This document shows positions 1 to 7,312 of a stretch of 10,333 nucleotides of DNA, one piece after another (positions within the stretch are counted from its first letter, which is position 1; the number at the start of each line of letters is the position of its first letter). Where the stretch lies: assembly GCA_002483865.1 (NCBI GenBank), contig DLIT01000184.1, positions 17,632 through 27,964 of the forward strand, read 5' to 3'. The stretch comes from Brevundimonas sp. UBA7635 (lineage in GTDB: Bacteria; Pseudomonadota; Alphaproteobacteria; Caulobacterales; Caulobacteraceae). A program made the translations under genes and the position numbers. Under the pieces are notes generated by a model. That model worked only from the letters and a program-made list of their open reading frames with translations. It did no database searches and was not told the origin of the DNA.

Positions 1-831
1 ACCGCTGTGGCGCTCTTCATCGCGCAGACGCTGCTCGATGCTGTTCAGCAGGCGGCGCGCCGTGGCCAGGTCCGTCTTCAGGCCGCTGGCCAGGTCCGGA
101 CGCTGCGCCTCGCCCTCACGGTCCAGCCGCTTGAGCAGACGCCCGCTGGCCTGGTCCTTCAGCTCCAGCCTATAGGGGCGTCCGGTCGGCCAGCCGCCGG
201 GGTATTCGATGAAGAAGCCGACATTTCCGGCCCCGCCAAAACGGTCCTGGAGATCGCGTCGAAACCGGTCCACCGGGGCCGCGGCCACAAAGTCCCCGTC
301 AAGCCACAGCTCGACCGCACCGGGCCGATCCGGCTCAGCCGGATCCACCGACCATCCCCGCACGCCCCCCGGCGCGACTTCATCAACCTCGCCCAGGCGT
401 CGATATCGCTCGGGTGCCTCAACCATCAGGCGCAGGACGTCCAGAGCCTCGCGGTCAAAAAGCCGACCTTGCAGGTCGTATTCGGCCAGAAAAACCTCAC
501 AATTGAACAAGGCGTGATACAGCTCAGCCCAGGTCGAGGCCTGGGCAATAACCGGACGAAGCTCGGCGGCCATGGCACAGGAACTGCTCGCCCATGATCC
601 AACCCCGTCGGGAAGATTGCCTCTTCGCTCGTGAGGCCGCCTTCCTTCCGTCAGGGGCAGTATGACGTTGTTCGTAAACTCGCCAGAGCGGAAAAAATCC
701 GTTATGAGCTTTCGGAGGGGCCTGTTTTGCAACTGAGTCAGCCGCGCCTCGGTTTCAGGGGGGCGCCCGAGCACCAGTGTATAAACCCAAGCGACATCTT
801 CCGCTGACGCACTGCGATCGTATTCTGTCAA
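1..831 (-). CDS. Putative glycan-biosynthesis protein (DUF4214-like N-terminus plus beta-rich domain), C-terminus outside window
   Basis: The minus strand is open from a stop codon at 843-841 to the left edge, so the gene is 3'-truncated and 277 codons are visible. I start it at TTG 831-829 because AAGGGG lies five bases upstream; the first in-frame ATG (573) would discard a conserved-looking N-terminus. Residues about 10-28 read EDVAWVYTLVLGRPPETEA, the pattern of the short 'Y-x-x-x-LGR-x-P' segment (DUF4214-like) that precedes many bacterial glycosyltransferases. Residues about 145-215 contain GW..DP, VELWLDG and R.DL..R...GNVGFF, which resembles a beta-sandwich module common in alphaproteobacterial polysaccharide enzymes. 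The visible end (about 245-277) is charged and probably helical. No catalytic motif is visible; a glycosyltransferase domain may follow beyond the edge. It is transcribed divergently from the glycosyltransferase-methyltransferase gene. The reading frame is well supported; the function is only inferred. Confidence 0.72.
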   Translation of the reverse strand, partial: MTEYDRSASAEDVAWVYTLVLGRPPETEARLTQLQNRPLRKLITDFFRSGEFTNNVILPLTEGRRPHERRGNLPDGVGSWASSSCAMAAELRPVIAQASTWAELYHALFNCEVFLAEYDLQGRLFDREALDVLRLMVEAPERYRRLGEVDEVAPGGVRGWSVDPAEPDRPGAVELWLDGDFVAAAPVDRFRRDLQDRFGGAGNVGFFIEYPGGWPTGRPYRLELKDQASGRLLKRLDREGEAQRPDLASGLKTDLATARRLLNSIEQRLRDEERHSG

Positions 832-959
832 CTCGGCCCCTTAGCTCTTCACCCGGCGCATATGGTGCAGCTTTTTAGGGCAGCCCATTTCCGTTTGGAA
901 GCCAGTATGACTGGCCCTCCCCCCTTGAACCAAAAGCCTCATTCTTTGGTGAACTGTCC
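832..959. promoter_or_regulatory. Divergent intergenic region, promoters expected
   Basis: These 128 bases separate two genes that point away from each other, so both promoters should lie here. I see no convincing -10/-35 pair and no clean sigma-54 -24/-12 element on either strand. A short inverted repeat, CCAGT-ATG-ACTGG, sits at 902-914 near the middle and could be an operator, but it is too short to claim. The plus-strand start at 960 has only a weak Shine-Dalgarno-like GGTGAA upstream. Confidence 0.35.
837..842 (-). promoter_or_regulatory. Ribosome binding site deciding a TTG start
   Basis: On the minus strand AAGGGG is followed by five bases (CCGAG) and then TTG at 831-829. It is the best Shine-Dalgarno match near the 5' end of this open frame and is the main reason for choosing the TTG start over the internal ATG at 573. 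Confidence 0.5.
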
Positions 960-2474
960 ATGTCTTCTCCTATTGCCGTAATGTCCTTCAATCGCCCCCA
1001 GTTGCTTGAGAAGGTACTGGAGAGCCTGAATGGACAGACCCAAAAGGTGGACCCCAGCTCGGTTCATCTGTTTCAGGACGGCGCGCCAGCCGGGTCTGAC
1101 AACACGCTGCAGGAAGAATGCGTCGCGGTTTTCAAAACCATCTTTCCCAGCGGCACGGTTCATTACTCGGAAAAGAACCTTGGCGTTGCCCTCAACTTCG
1201 AGCGGGCAGAAACCTTATTCTTCGATACGCTGAAATCCGATTACGCCTTCTTTTTTGAAGACGACCTGGTTCTGAACGAACATTACATCGACACGCTGAG
1301 CCAGATGGTCAGGTATGCGCTGGACGATGAGCGGATCGCCTATGTCTCGGCCTACGGCAACTACAAGGCACCGCTGGCCGATCAGGAAACCCGCTCCGGC
1401 GACACCATTCCGATGGGGCACAAATGGGGCTTTGCCCTGACCCGCCGTCAATGGCTGCGACAGAAGCCCATCATCGACAAGTATCTGGATATCGTGCGCC
1501 AGCGCCCCTATGCAGCCCGGGACCACGCGACAATCCAGAAATATTTCAACAGCCTGGGGTATTCCAGCCCAGGTACGTCCCAGGATGCTGCCAAGGATGT
1601 AGCCTCGCTGGTTCTCGGCACGGTCAAGCTCAACACCTTTGCCTGCTTCGGGAAGAACATCGGTGCCGTGGGCTTACATTCCAACCAGGAATTCTATGAG
1701 AAGGAAGGCTTTGGCCGTACCGAAATGCTGGAACGGGCGACCAGCATCAATCCGCCTTCAGGCCACATGATCGACAACCTGCTTCGCGCCCAGCGCCGCC
1801 AGTTGCGCGTGCGCGGTGCCGATCACTTCAGGAACCTGATCGAAAAGGTGCTTGGATCCAGCCCCTATGAAGGGTTTGAGCCGATTTTGTCAGAGCCAGA
1901 CCTCCAAGGCTGGAATGGAAATCATCCCGTCCTGCAGCGTTTTGGCCAACAGGGCGCGCCCGAAGTCATTATCGATGTAGGGGTCTGGAAGGGTCAATCC
2001 ACCGTCACGCTGGCTTCGGCCCAGAATCATGTCCGCGAGGACGGCATTGTCATCGCTATCGATTCCTTCCTGGGTAGCCCCCAACACTGGGACACCAGGC
2101 GACAGGACGTGTTCCCTGACCTTCGTTTTGTCCATGGTCGGCCCCAGGTTTATGAAACCTTCCTATCCAACATGGTTTTGAAGGATCTGAAGTCCCGGGT
2201 CCTGCCGATCACACAGACTTCACACAATGCCTATCTAATCCTGAAGCGTTGCGGCATCCGCGCCGATGTCATCCATCTGGACGCTGGTAATGACTACGCG
2301 TCCTGCCTGAGTGATATGAAGGACTACTGGGACTTGCTGCAGCCGGGTGGCGTGCTGGTGGGCGACAATTTCGTGTGGCCCGGCATTGCGCGAGCCGTGG
2401 TTCACTTTGCCGAAGAAATGCACCTTGAGTTCCAAGTAGAACACCCGAAGTGGTGGATCAGAAAGCCGAAATAA
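960..2474 (+). CDS. Fusion of GT-A (GNT-I/GT13-like) glycosyltransferase and class I SAM-dependent methyltransferase
   Basis: This 504-residue protein has two domains. Residues 3-240 form a GT-A type glycosyltransferase: a start like PIAVMSFNRPQLLEKVLESL, an acidic metal/nucleotide site FFFEDD (EDD 100-102), then YVSAYGN (128-134) and HKWGFAL (154-160). Their order and spacing recall N-acetylglucosaminyltransferase I (GT13), where EDD binds metal-UDP-GlcNAc. Residues about 334-495 form a Rossmann methyltransferase: VIIDVGVWKGQST (336-348, SAM glycine loop), VIAIDSFLGSPQHW (364-377), HLDAGNDY (439-446) and LLQPGGVLVGDN (459-470). There is no signal peptide or membrane segment, so it is probably cytosolic. 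It is inferred to add a sugar and methylate a nascent glycan. In the related methyltransferases I recall, the motif reads D-A-x-H-D-Y followed by GDDY; here the His is Asn444 and the second motif is GDNF, so methyltransferase activity is uncertain. The tetratricopeptide-glycosyltransferase gene follows after 40 bases, probably in the same transcript. Third codon positions are more mixed than in argB. Confidence 0.83.
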   Translation: MSSPIAVMSFNRPQLLEKVLESLNGQTQKVDPSSVHLFQDGAPAGSDNTLQEECVAVFKTIFPSGTVHYSEKNLGVALNFERAETLFFDTLKSDYAFFFEDDLVLNEHYIDTLSQMVRYALDDERIAYVSAYGNYKAPLADQETRSGDTIPMGHKWGFALTRRQWLRQKPIIDKYLDIVRQRPYAARDHATIQKYFNSLGYSSPGTSQDAAKDVASLVLGTVKLNTFACFGKNIGAVGLHSNQEFYEKEGFGRTEMLERATSINPPSGHMIDNLLRAQRRQLRVRGADHFRNLIEKVLGSSPYEGFEPILSEPDLQGWNGNHPVLQRFGQQGAPEVIIDVGVWKGQSTVTLASAQNHVREDGIVIAIDSFLGSPQHWDTRRQDVFPDLRFVHGRPQVYETFLSNMVLKDLKSRVLPITQTSHNAYLILKRCGIRADVIHLDAGNDYASCLSDMKDYWDLLQPGGVLVGDNFVWPGIARAVVHFAEEMHLEFQVEHPKWWIRKPK

Positions 2475-2514
2475 TTCATCGTCGCCACCACAAGACTATA
2501 AGCAGCACACCACT

Positions 2515-4950
2515 ATGATGAAGAAAAACCTCTTGCAGACAAGATCGTCAAACAGTCCCAAGGGGGCCATTAACACTGCGGACGCCGCGCGGGATGCTCG
2601 CAACTGGGGGGAAGCGGAACGGCATTACGCCAAGGCCTTGGAACTCAACCCGAATCTGGACGGTATCTGGGTTCAGTACGGCCACGCCCTGAAGGAACAG
2701 GGGAAGTTCGAGGAGGCGGGCCAGGCCTATGACAGGGCACTCGCCCTGGCTCCGGACGTCGCAGACACCCATCTGCAGATGGGCCACCTGCTGAAGCTGC
2801 GTGGCAAGCTTGAGGAGGCAGCCAATGCCTATATCAAGGCTGTAGAGCTTGATCCTGCCCTGAGCCCCGCGGTCCAGGAAGCGCGCACCCTCATTGCCAG
2901 GGGCGTCACAACCGACAATGAGCGACTGTTTGATGCCCTTGAAGGTGGCCAGTCGACGTCGACGGCCCTGCCCAATCTGAGCCTTGCCCAACTGGCTGAC
3001 CAACTGGAGCGCCGTCTGGCCAACCTCGGGTCGGATACGGGCGAGGGAGAAGACAGGCAGGCGCTTCTGGGTGCCCTCAGCGCTGGCCTTGCTGCGGCTC
3101 GTCAGCTGTCGGAAACCGAGCAGGACATCGCCAAGTCCAGGCTTGAAGCCAGCGCCCACGTCGTCTTCGACGTTTCGGACCTGATGGGATACTTCGACAA
3201 CGCCCGCCTGCCGACCGGTATTCAACGCGTCCAGATCGAAGTCATCACGGCCCTGCTGCTGGATCCCGTCGATGGCGTCGCGGTCGAGGTCTGTTCCTTC
3301 TCGCGTCAACGCGATGCCTGGGTCACCGTGCCCCTGCCGCTGTTCCTGAAACTGTGCGAACTGGCCCTTTTGTCCGGCGATCGCACCGAGCTGCGGTGGA
3401 CCGAGACGGTCAAGGCCATGAAGGACGCCCTGGATATCGGGCGGACCATCAAGTTCCGCCAGGGGGCCTATCTGATCAACCTGGGCACCTCGTGGTGGCT
3501 GCAGAACTACTTCCTGCAGGTCCGCGCGGCCAAGGAAACCTCGGGCATCCACTACATTCCGTTCGTGCACGACATGATCCCGGTCATGACACCCGAGCAC
3601 TGCGTCCAGCGCCTGACCAAGGATTTCATCAGTTGGGCTCTGGGCGTCTATGCCCACGCCGACCATTTCCTGACCAACTCCAAGGCGTCACGTGATGACC
3701 TGATCGCGGTTGGCAAGACCCTGGGTTATGAGGTCAAGGAGGAACAGGTCCAGGTCATTCGCCTGAACGCCGACTTCCGCAAGCCGCTGTCGGAAGTGCC
3801 GATGGCCGAAACCATGAAACGCTACGGCCTGCGTGAAAGCAGCTATGTCCTGTTCGTCTCGACGATCGAGTCGCGCAAGAACCACATGGCTGCCTTCAAG
3901 GCCTGGCTGGAACTGATCCGCAAGTATGGAGCCGACAGAACCCTGAAGCTGGTCTGTGTCGGCAACCGCGGCTGGCTGAATGACGAAGTCTTTGCCATGC
4001 TGGACAATAGCGCCGAGTTGCAGTCGCGGATCATGATGGTCTCGGGCGTTTCGGACCCCGACCTGGCCAACCTTTACAAGGGCTGCGCCTTCACCCTCTA
4101 TCCCAGCTCCTATGAAGGCTGGGGCCTGCCGGTGACGGAATCGCTCTGCTACGGCAAGCCTGCCCTGTTGTCCGACTCCTCATCCCTGCCTGAAGCGGGC
4201 GGCGAGTTCGCCGACTATTTCAAGCTCGGCGACCAGGACGGACTGGTGGCCAAGCTCGAACAGCTGATGTTTGACGCCTCGTACCGCAAACAGCGTCAGG
4301 ACAATATCGTCTCCAACTTCCAGCCGCGTCCCTGGCGCGAACTGGGGGTCGAGATCGCCGAAACGATCAAGCGCTGGTTCCCCGAAGGCGAAGCCAATGA
4401 GGCGATGAGCGTTCGCGCTGTCCCGGATATGGGCCGTTACTACTGGCTTCGTGATGTGGCGGATGCCGCCATCTATCCGAACATGCGCACCCCCGAAATC
4501 TTCCGCACCGGCGATGGCTGGTGGTTCCCGGATGACTGGGGCAGCTGGACGAAGCCCAGGGGTGGAGCCCTGCAATTCCATCTCGAGCCCAATCGGGGTG
4601 ATCAGCGCCTTTACCTTGGCCTTCTGGGACTTCAGCGTCAGGCTGCGGAGGTGGAAATTCGAATCGGGGGCATGGTCGAACGCAAGCTTCACCTGAACCA
4701 GGGAGAAACCCGCTGGGTGGCTTTGGACATCAGCGAGGAAGCTTATGAAAGCGGCGCTTTGCAGGTGTCGTTCCGCAGCGATCGATCGCAGAATTTCGCT
4801 GATTATACCGATGGGGTCGACACCCGCGTAACCGGCATTGGCATCATCGGCTTCATGATGTGCGCTGCGGACGACCTGGTCTCACGAGCCAACTTCACCG
4901 AAGCCCTGACCATGCGCGAGCTGCCAGCACTGGCTCGCAAAAGATCCTGA
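2515..4950 (+). CDS. TPR-containing GT4-family glycosyltransferase with C-terminal beta domain
   Basis: An 811-residue multidomain protein. Three 34-residue TPR units occupy about 17-118, each ending in an ALELNP/ALALAP/AVELDP-type helix B. A charged linker (about 120-214) leads to a GT-B glycosyltransferase. Its N-terminal half has FDVSDLMGYF and RLPTGIQRVQ (218-240), NLGTSWWLQNYF (322-333), IPFVHDMIPV (348-357) and LTNSKASRDD (386-395). Its C-terminal half has YVLFVSTIESRKNH (444-457), CVGNRGW (481-487) and the GT4 E-x7-E nucleotide-sugar motif EGWGLPVTE (E534, E542), then SLPEAGG (557-563). Residues about 655-790 look like a beta-sandwich accessory module (GDGWWFPDDWGSW). There is no signal peptide. 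The substrate is unknown; GDP-mannose is plausible because the GDP-mannose enzyme gene is adjacent. The TPRs may dock to an assembly partner or acceptor protein. The start is ATG 2515, followed directly by a second ATG; no strong Shine-Dalgarno is visible. A hairpin terminator follows the stop. Confidence 0.88.
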   Translation: MMKKNLLQTRSSNSPKGAINTADAARDARNWGEAERHYAKALELNPNLDGIWVQYGHALKEQGKFEEAGQAYDRALALAPDVADTHLQMGHLLKLRGKLEEAANAYIKAVELDPALSPAVQEARTLIARGVTTDNERLFDALEGGQSTSTALPNLSLAQLADQLERRLANLGSDTGEGEDRQALLGALSAGLAAARQLSETEQDIAKSRLEASAHVVFDVSDLMGYFDNARLPTGIQRVQIEVITALLLDPVDGVAVEVCSFSRQRDAWVTVPLPLFLKLCELALLSGDRTELRWTETVKAMKDALDIGRTIKFRQGAYLINLGTSWWLQNYFLQVRAAKETSGIHYIPFVHDMIPVMTPEHCVQRLTKDFISWALGVYAHADHFLTNSKASRDDLIAVGKTLGYEVKEEQVQVIRLNADFRKPLSEVPMAETMKRYGLRESSYVLFVSTIESRKNHMAAFKAWLELIRKYGADRTLKLVCVGNRGWLNDEVFAMLDNSAELQSRIMMVSGVSDPDLANLYKGCAFTLYPSSYEGWGLPVTESLCYGKPALLSDSSSLPEAGGEFADYFKLGDQDGLVAKLEQLMFDASYRKQRQDNIVSNFQPRPWRELGVEIAETIKRWFPEGEANEAMSVRAVPDMGRYYWLRDVADAAIYPNMRTPEIFRTGDGWWFPDDWGSWTKPRGGALQFHLEPNRGDQRLYLGLLGLQRQAAEVEIRIGGMVERKLHLNQGETRWVALDISEEAYESGALQVSFRSDRSQNFADYTDGVDTRVTGIGIIGFMMCAADDLVSRANFTEALTMRELPALARKRS

Positions 4951-4955
4951 TACGT

Positions 4956-4990
4956 AAATGGGGCGGATCAAGGATCCGCCCCATTTTATT
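4956..4990. terminator. Intrinsic terminator between convergent genes
   Basis: A perfect 14-bp stem pairs 4956-4969 (AAATGGGGCGGATC) with 4973-4986, with an AAG loop at 4970-4972. The right arm runs into TTTTATT, giving a U-rich 3' end for plus-strand transcripts. It lies six bases after the plus-strand stop codon. The AAAT side gives a shorter T-run (ATTTACG) on the minus strand, so it may also stop transcripts of the converging GDP-mannose gene, whose stop codon is at 5012-5014. Confidence 0.9.
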
Positions 4991-5011
4991 GGATGGTGAT
5001 GACAACCGCGA

Positions 5012-7228
5012 TCAGTGAAGGCTCAGGGCCCTGTCATCAAGGCCCAGATGTTCCGATTCGGTCTGAGCCAGTTGCGCGAAGGCACCCATGATGTGATAGA
5101 AGCTGCTGGCCGGGGCGGCTTCATCAATGAATCGGCCCGAGACCAGCCGTTTGTCGCGCCAGATGCCCTGAGGCAACAGATAGAGCCAGATGGCTCTCAG
5201 GGCCTGAGCCGCGTCATCCATGTATTTGCGCTGCTGCCCGTCGGTAACCTGACCTGCCAGGAACAGGGCCGCCTTCAGCCATTCGGTCTGCGGCCAAAGA
5301 CGCGCTCTCTGGCCGCGAATCCGACCGTCGTCCCCCATGGCATCAAAGGCCACACTGCTGCGCTCGCCTACGCCACGCAGACCGAAATCATACAGCCGAC
5401 GCGCCACATCAATCGTCTGAGCCTCTTGGCGGCGAAGACCATAGCGGGCCAGAAGCCAGGCCCACTCGAACTGGTGACCGGGTTCAACCAGACGGCCGTC
5501 TTCGCCCTTGGCGGGTTTCCAGTCCTCGGTGAAGAATTCCCGCAGACAACCTTTCACGGGGTCGATGAAGGCGGTCAGAGCCAGCTTCACGATGCGATCC
5601 GCCAATTCGCCCCATACGGCGTCTCCCCCGCCCTCTTCCCAGGCAAGACAGGCTTCCAAAAGGTGCATGTGGCAGTTCGCCTGGAAAGGCTGGTCCCCCC
5701 CTTCACGGAAGCCGCCTTGAGGCAGCTCATTTTCCAGGAGGGCCGAACGAATCGTCACAGCCATGGCTTCAAGCTCTGCCGGTTCGCGAACAATCTTCCG
5801 CGCCGATTGAAGCGCCAGCATGACAAAGGCCTGGTCGTAAACCATGGCCGTCTCATCAAGTGGCGATCCGTCAGCCGCAAGGAGCGTACGGCACAGACCA
5901 TCCTTTCGCAGGTAATCTTCGCGAAGGCGCGCGATTCCGCTTTCCACCACCCGACGCCATGGCCCTTCCCAGCCCAGACGACCCGCCTCTGCATAGGTCC
6001 ATATCTGACGCGCCTGCACCCTGGCCCGGCGCGATGAAGCGACAGGGCGGCACTCGGCGCTTATCATCTCGGCAAAGGCCCCGTGAGAATTTTGCCCGAG
6101 ACTGGACCACAGGGGCAGAGCCGCGCACCGCAACCAGTCCGCAAAACGGCGACTGCCCTGTCTCAGATCCTCAGGCCGAGGACGTTCAAAATCAAGGTGC
6201 TGGGGATAGCCGGTGCGAACCCGCTCGACCAACTTCTTGACGTCCTGTGCCCGCTTCAAGTCACAGACCAGGATGGCATCTCGTTCCGCGATAACAGCCA
6301 GGTCGGAGACACCCAGCACGCCCACAAGGACACCTTCCGGGGCTCGAATCAGGCACCCGTCAGAATCTTCGAGAATGTGCTGGCCGAACTCACCCTCGCC
6401 GGTCGCTGCAATGGCGTCCCAGGCCCCCAGATCAGACCAGGCGAAATCGACCGCAAGGACCGAAGCCTTCTGGGTCTTTTCCATCACGGCATAGTCGACC
6501 GAAATCTTGGGCGCGTTGCGGAAGGCATCGCTCAGGACCTGAACCGAGTTGGTCGAGGCGGCCAGGCTCTGACGGGCGGCCGCCTCGACCGCCGGGGCCC
6601 GCGCTTGCATTTCCTCGATCAATGTCCTGGCTGCGACGATGAAATTGCCGCTGTTCCAGAGATAGCCAGCCTCTATATATTCCGCAGCGCTTCGTGCGTC
6701 GGGCTTTTCGCGAAAGGCCCGAACGGCAGACAGGCCCGACGCTTCGGGACTGATATAACCATAGGCCGTTGACGGCTCTGTCGGCTTGACACCCAGAGTG
6801 ACGATACGCCCCGAGGCGGCAGCCTCGGCAGCCCGCAGCGCGGCCTTCTGGAAAGCCTCATGGTCAGGAATATGATGATCCGAGGCGACAAATACATTGA
6901 CCCCTGCGGGGTCGTGCCGCGCGGTCCAGAGCGCCGCAGCAGCCATGGCAGCCGCTGAATCCCGTGCCTCTGGCTCCAGAAGAATCTGGACATTGTCATT
7001 CATGTCCAACTCGGAAAGCTGGTCCAGAAGCCATGGCCGGTGAACGATCCCCGCCACAATGACCAGCTTGCCCGCGTCTCCCGCCAAAGGAGCCACGCGC
7101 TCAACCGTCTCTTGAAAGAGTGACCGGTTTCCGGCCAGAGGTATGAACTGCTTCGGGCGAGCAGGGCGAGAGGAGGGCCACAGGCGGGTCCCCGCTCCTC
7201 CACACATGATCACGGGATATAAATTCAT
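5012..7228 (-). CDS. manC: Bifunctional mannose-1-phosphate guanylyltransferase / AGE-type mannose-6-phosphate isomerase
   Basis: A 738-residue fusion. Residues 1-345 are a GDP-mannose pyrophosphorylase: GGAGTRLWP (10-18), RPKQF (24-28), FVASDHHI (113-120), FREKPD (172-177), WNSGNF (191-196), VDYAVMEK (244-251) and WSDLGAW (264-270). It makes GDP-mannose from GTP and mannose-1-phosphate. Residues about 360-725 are an (alpha/alpha)6-barrel of the N-acylglucosamine 2-epimerase (AGE) superfamily: ARQIWTYAEA (406-415), NCHMHLLEA (518-526), EPGHQFEWAWLL (582-593, with H585), LWPQTEW (644-650) and FYHIMGAF (710-717, with H712). The two His positions match the catalytic pair of AGE-fold isomerases. 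The second domain therefore most likely interconverts fructose-6-P and mannose-6-P, replacing the cupin isomerase found in AlgA/ManC of other bacteria. A separate phosphomannomutase would be needed for the middle step and is not in the window. The start ATG 7228 places the GGAGTRLWP loop at the normal distance. It is cytosolic and converges on the glycosyltransferase operon. Confidence 0.93.
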   Translation of the reverse strand: MNLYPVIMCGGAGTRLWPSSRPARPKQFIPLAGNRSLFQETVERVAPLAGDAGKLVIVAGIVHRPWLLDQLSELDMNDNVQILLEPEARDSAAAMAAAALWTARHDPAGVNVFVASDHHIPDHEAFQKAALRAAEAAASGRIVTLGVKPTEPSTAYGYISPEASGLSAVRAFREKPDARSAAEYIEAGYLWNSGNFIVAARTLIEEMQARAPAVEAAARQSLAASTNSVQVLSDAFRNAPKISVDYAVMEKTQKASVLAVDFAWSDLGAWDAIAATGEGEFGQHILEDSDGCLIRAPEGVLVGVLGVSDLAVIAERDAILVCDLKRAQDVKKLVERVRTGYPQHLDFERPRPEDLRQGSRRFADWLRCAALPLWSSLGQNSHGAFAEMISAECRPVASSRRARVQARQIWTYAEAGRLGWEGPWRRVVESGIARLREDYLRKDGLCRTLLAADGSPLDETAMVYDQAFVMLALQSARKIVREPAELEAMAVTIRSALLENELPQGGFREGGDQPFQANCHMHLLEACLAWEEGGGDAVWGELADRIVKLALTAFIDPVKGCLREFFTEDWKPAKGEDGRLVEPGHQFEWAWLLARYGLRRQEAQTIDVARRLYDFGLRGVGERSSVAFDAMGDDGRIRGQRARLWPQTEWLKAALFLAGQVTDGQQRKYMDDAAQALRAIWLYLLPQGIWRDKRLVSGRFIDEAAPASSFYHIMGAFAQLAQTESEHLGLDDRALSLH

Positions 7229-7312
7229 GATGCCTACCTAACCCCCAGGTGCCATTCTGCGAAGACCAGAAATCTTTTCATTTCCGCCATATGTGCGCAT
7301 TTCGTGAGCTCA
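7229..7312. promoter_or_regulatory. Short divergent promoter region
   Basis: About 84 bases separate the start of the GDP-mannose gene from the sulfotransferase start and must hold elements for both directions. The sequence is more AT-rich in its middle (7270-7285) than the flanking genes. No consensus -35/-10 pair is evident. On the minus strand a weak AGGTAGG precedes the ATG at 7228. Confidence 0.35.

Noticed and set aside
7..597. A 196-codon plus-strand open frame at the left edge
   Set aside because: It lies codon-in-register opposite the longer minus-strand frame, whose translation has recognisable motifs. The plus-strand translation shows no domain pattern.
902..914. Inverted repeat CCAGT-ATG-ACTGG in the divergent intergenic region
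   Set aside because: Five-base arms arise often by chance and there is no second copy or neighbouring promoter consensus, so it is not listed as an operator.
2548..3666. A 372-codon minus-strand frame inside the TPR-glycosyltransferase gene
   Set aside because: It is a GC-rich shadow: the plus strand encodes clear TPR and GT motifs, and the antisense product is low-complexity and unlike any family.
5015..6037. A 340-codon plus-strand frame over the 3' half of the GDP-mannose gene
   Set aside because: The minus strand encodes the AGE domain with conserved His motifs; the antisense frame has no motif and no ribosome binding site.
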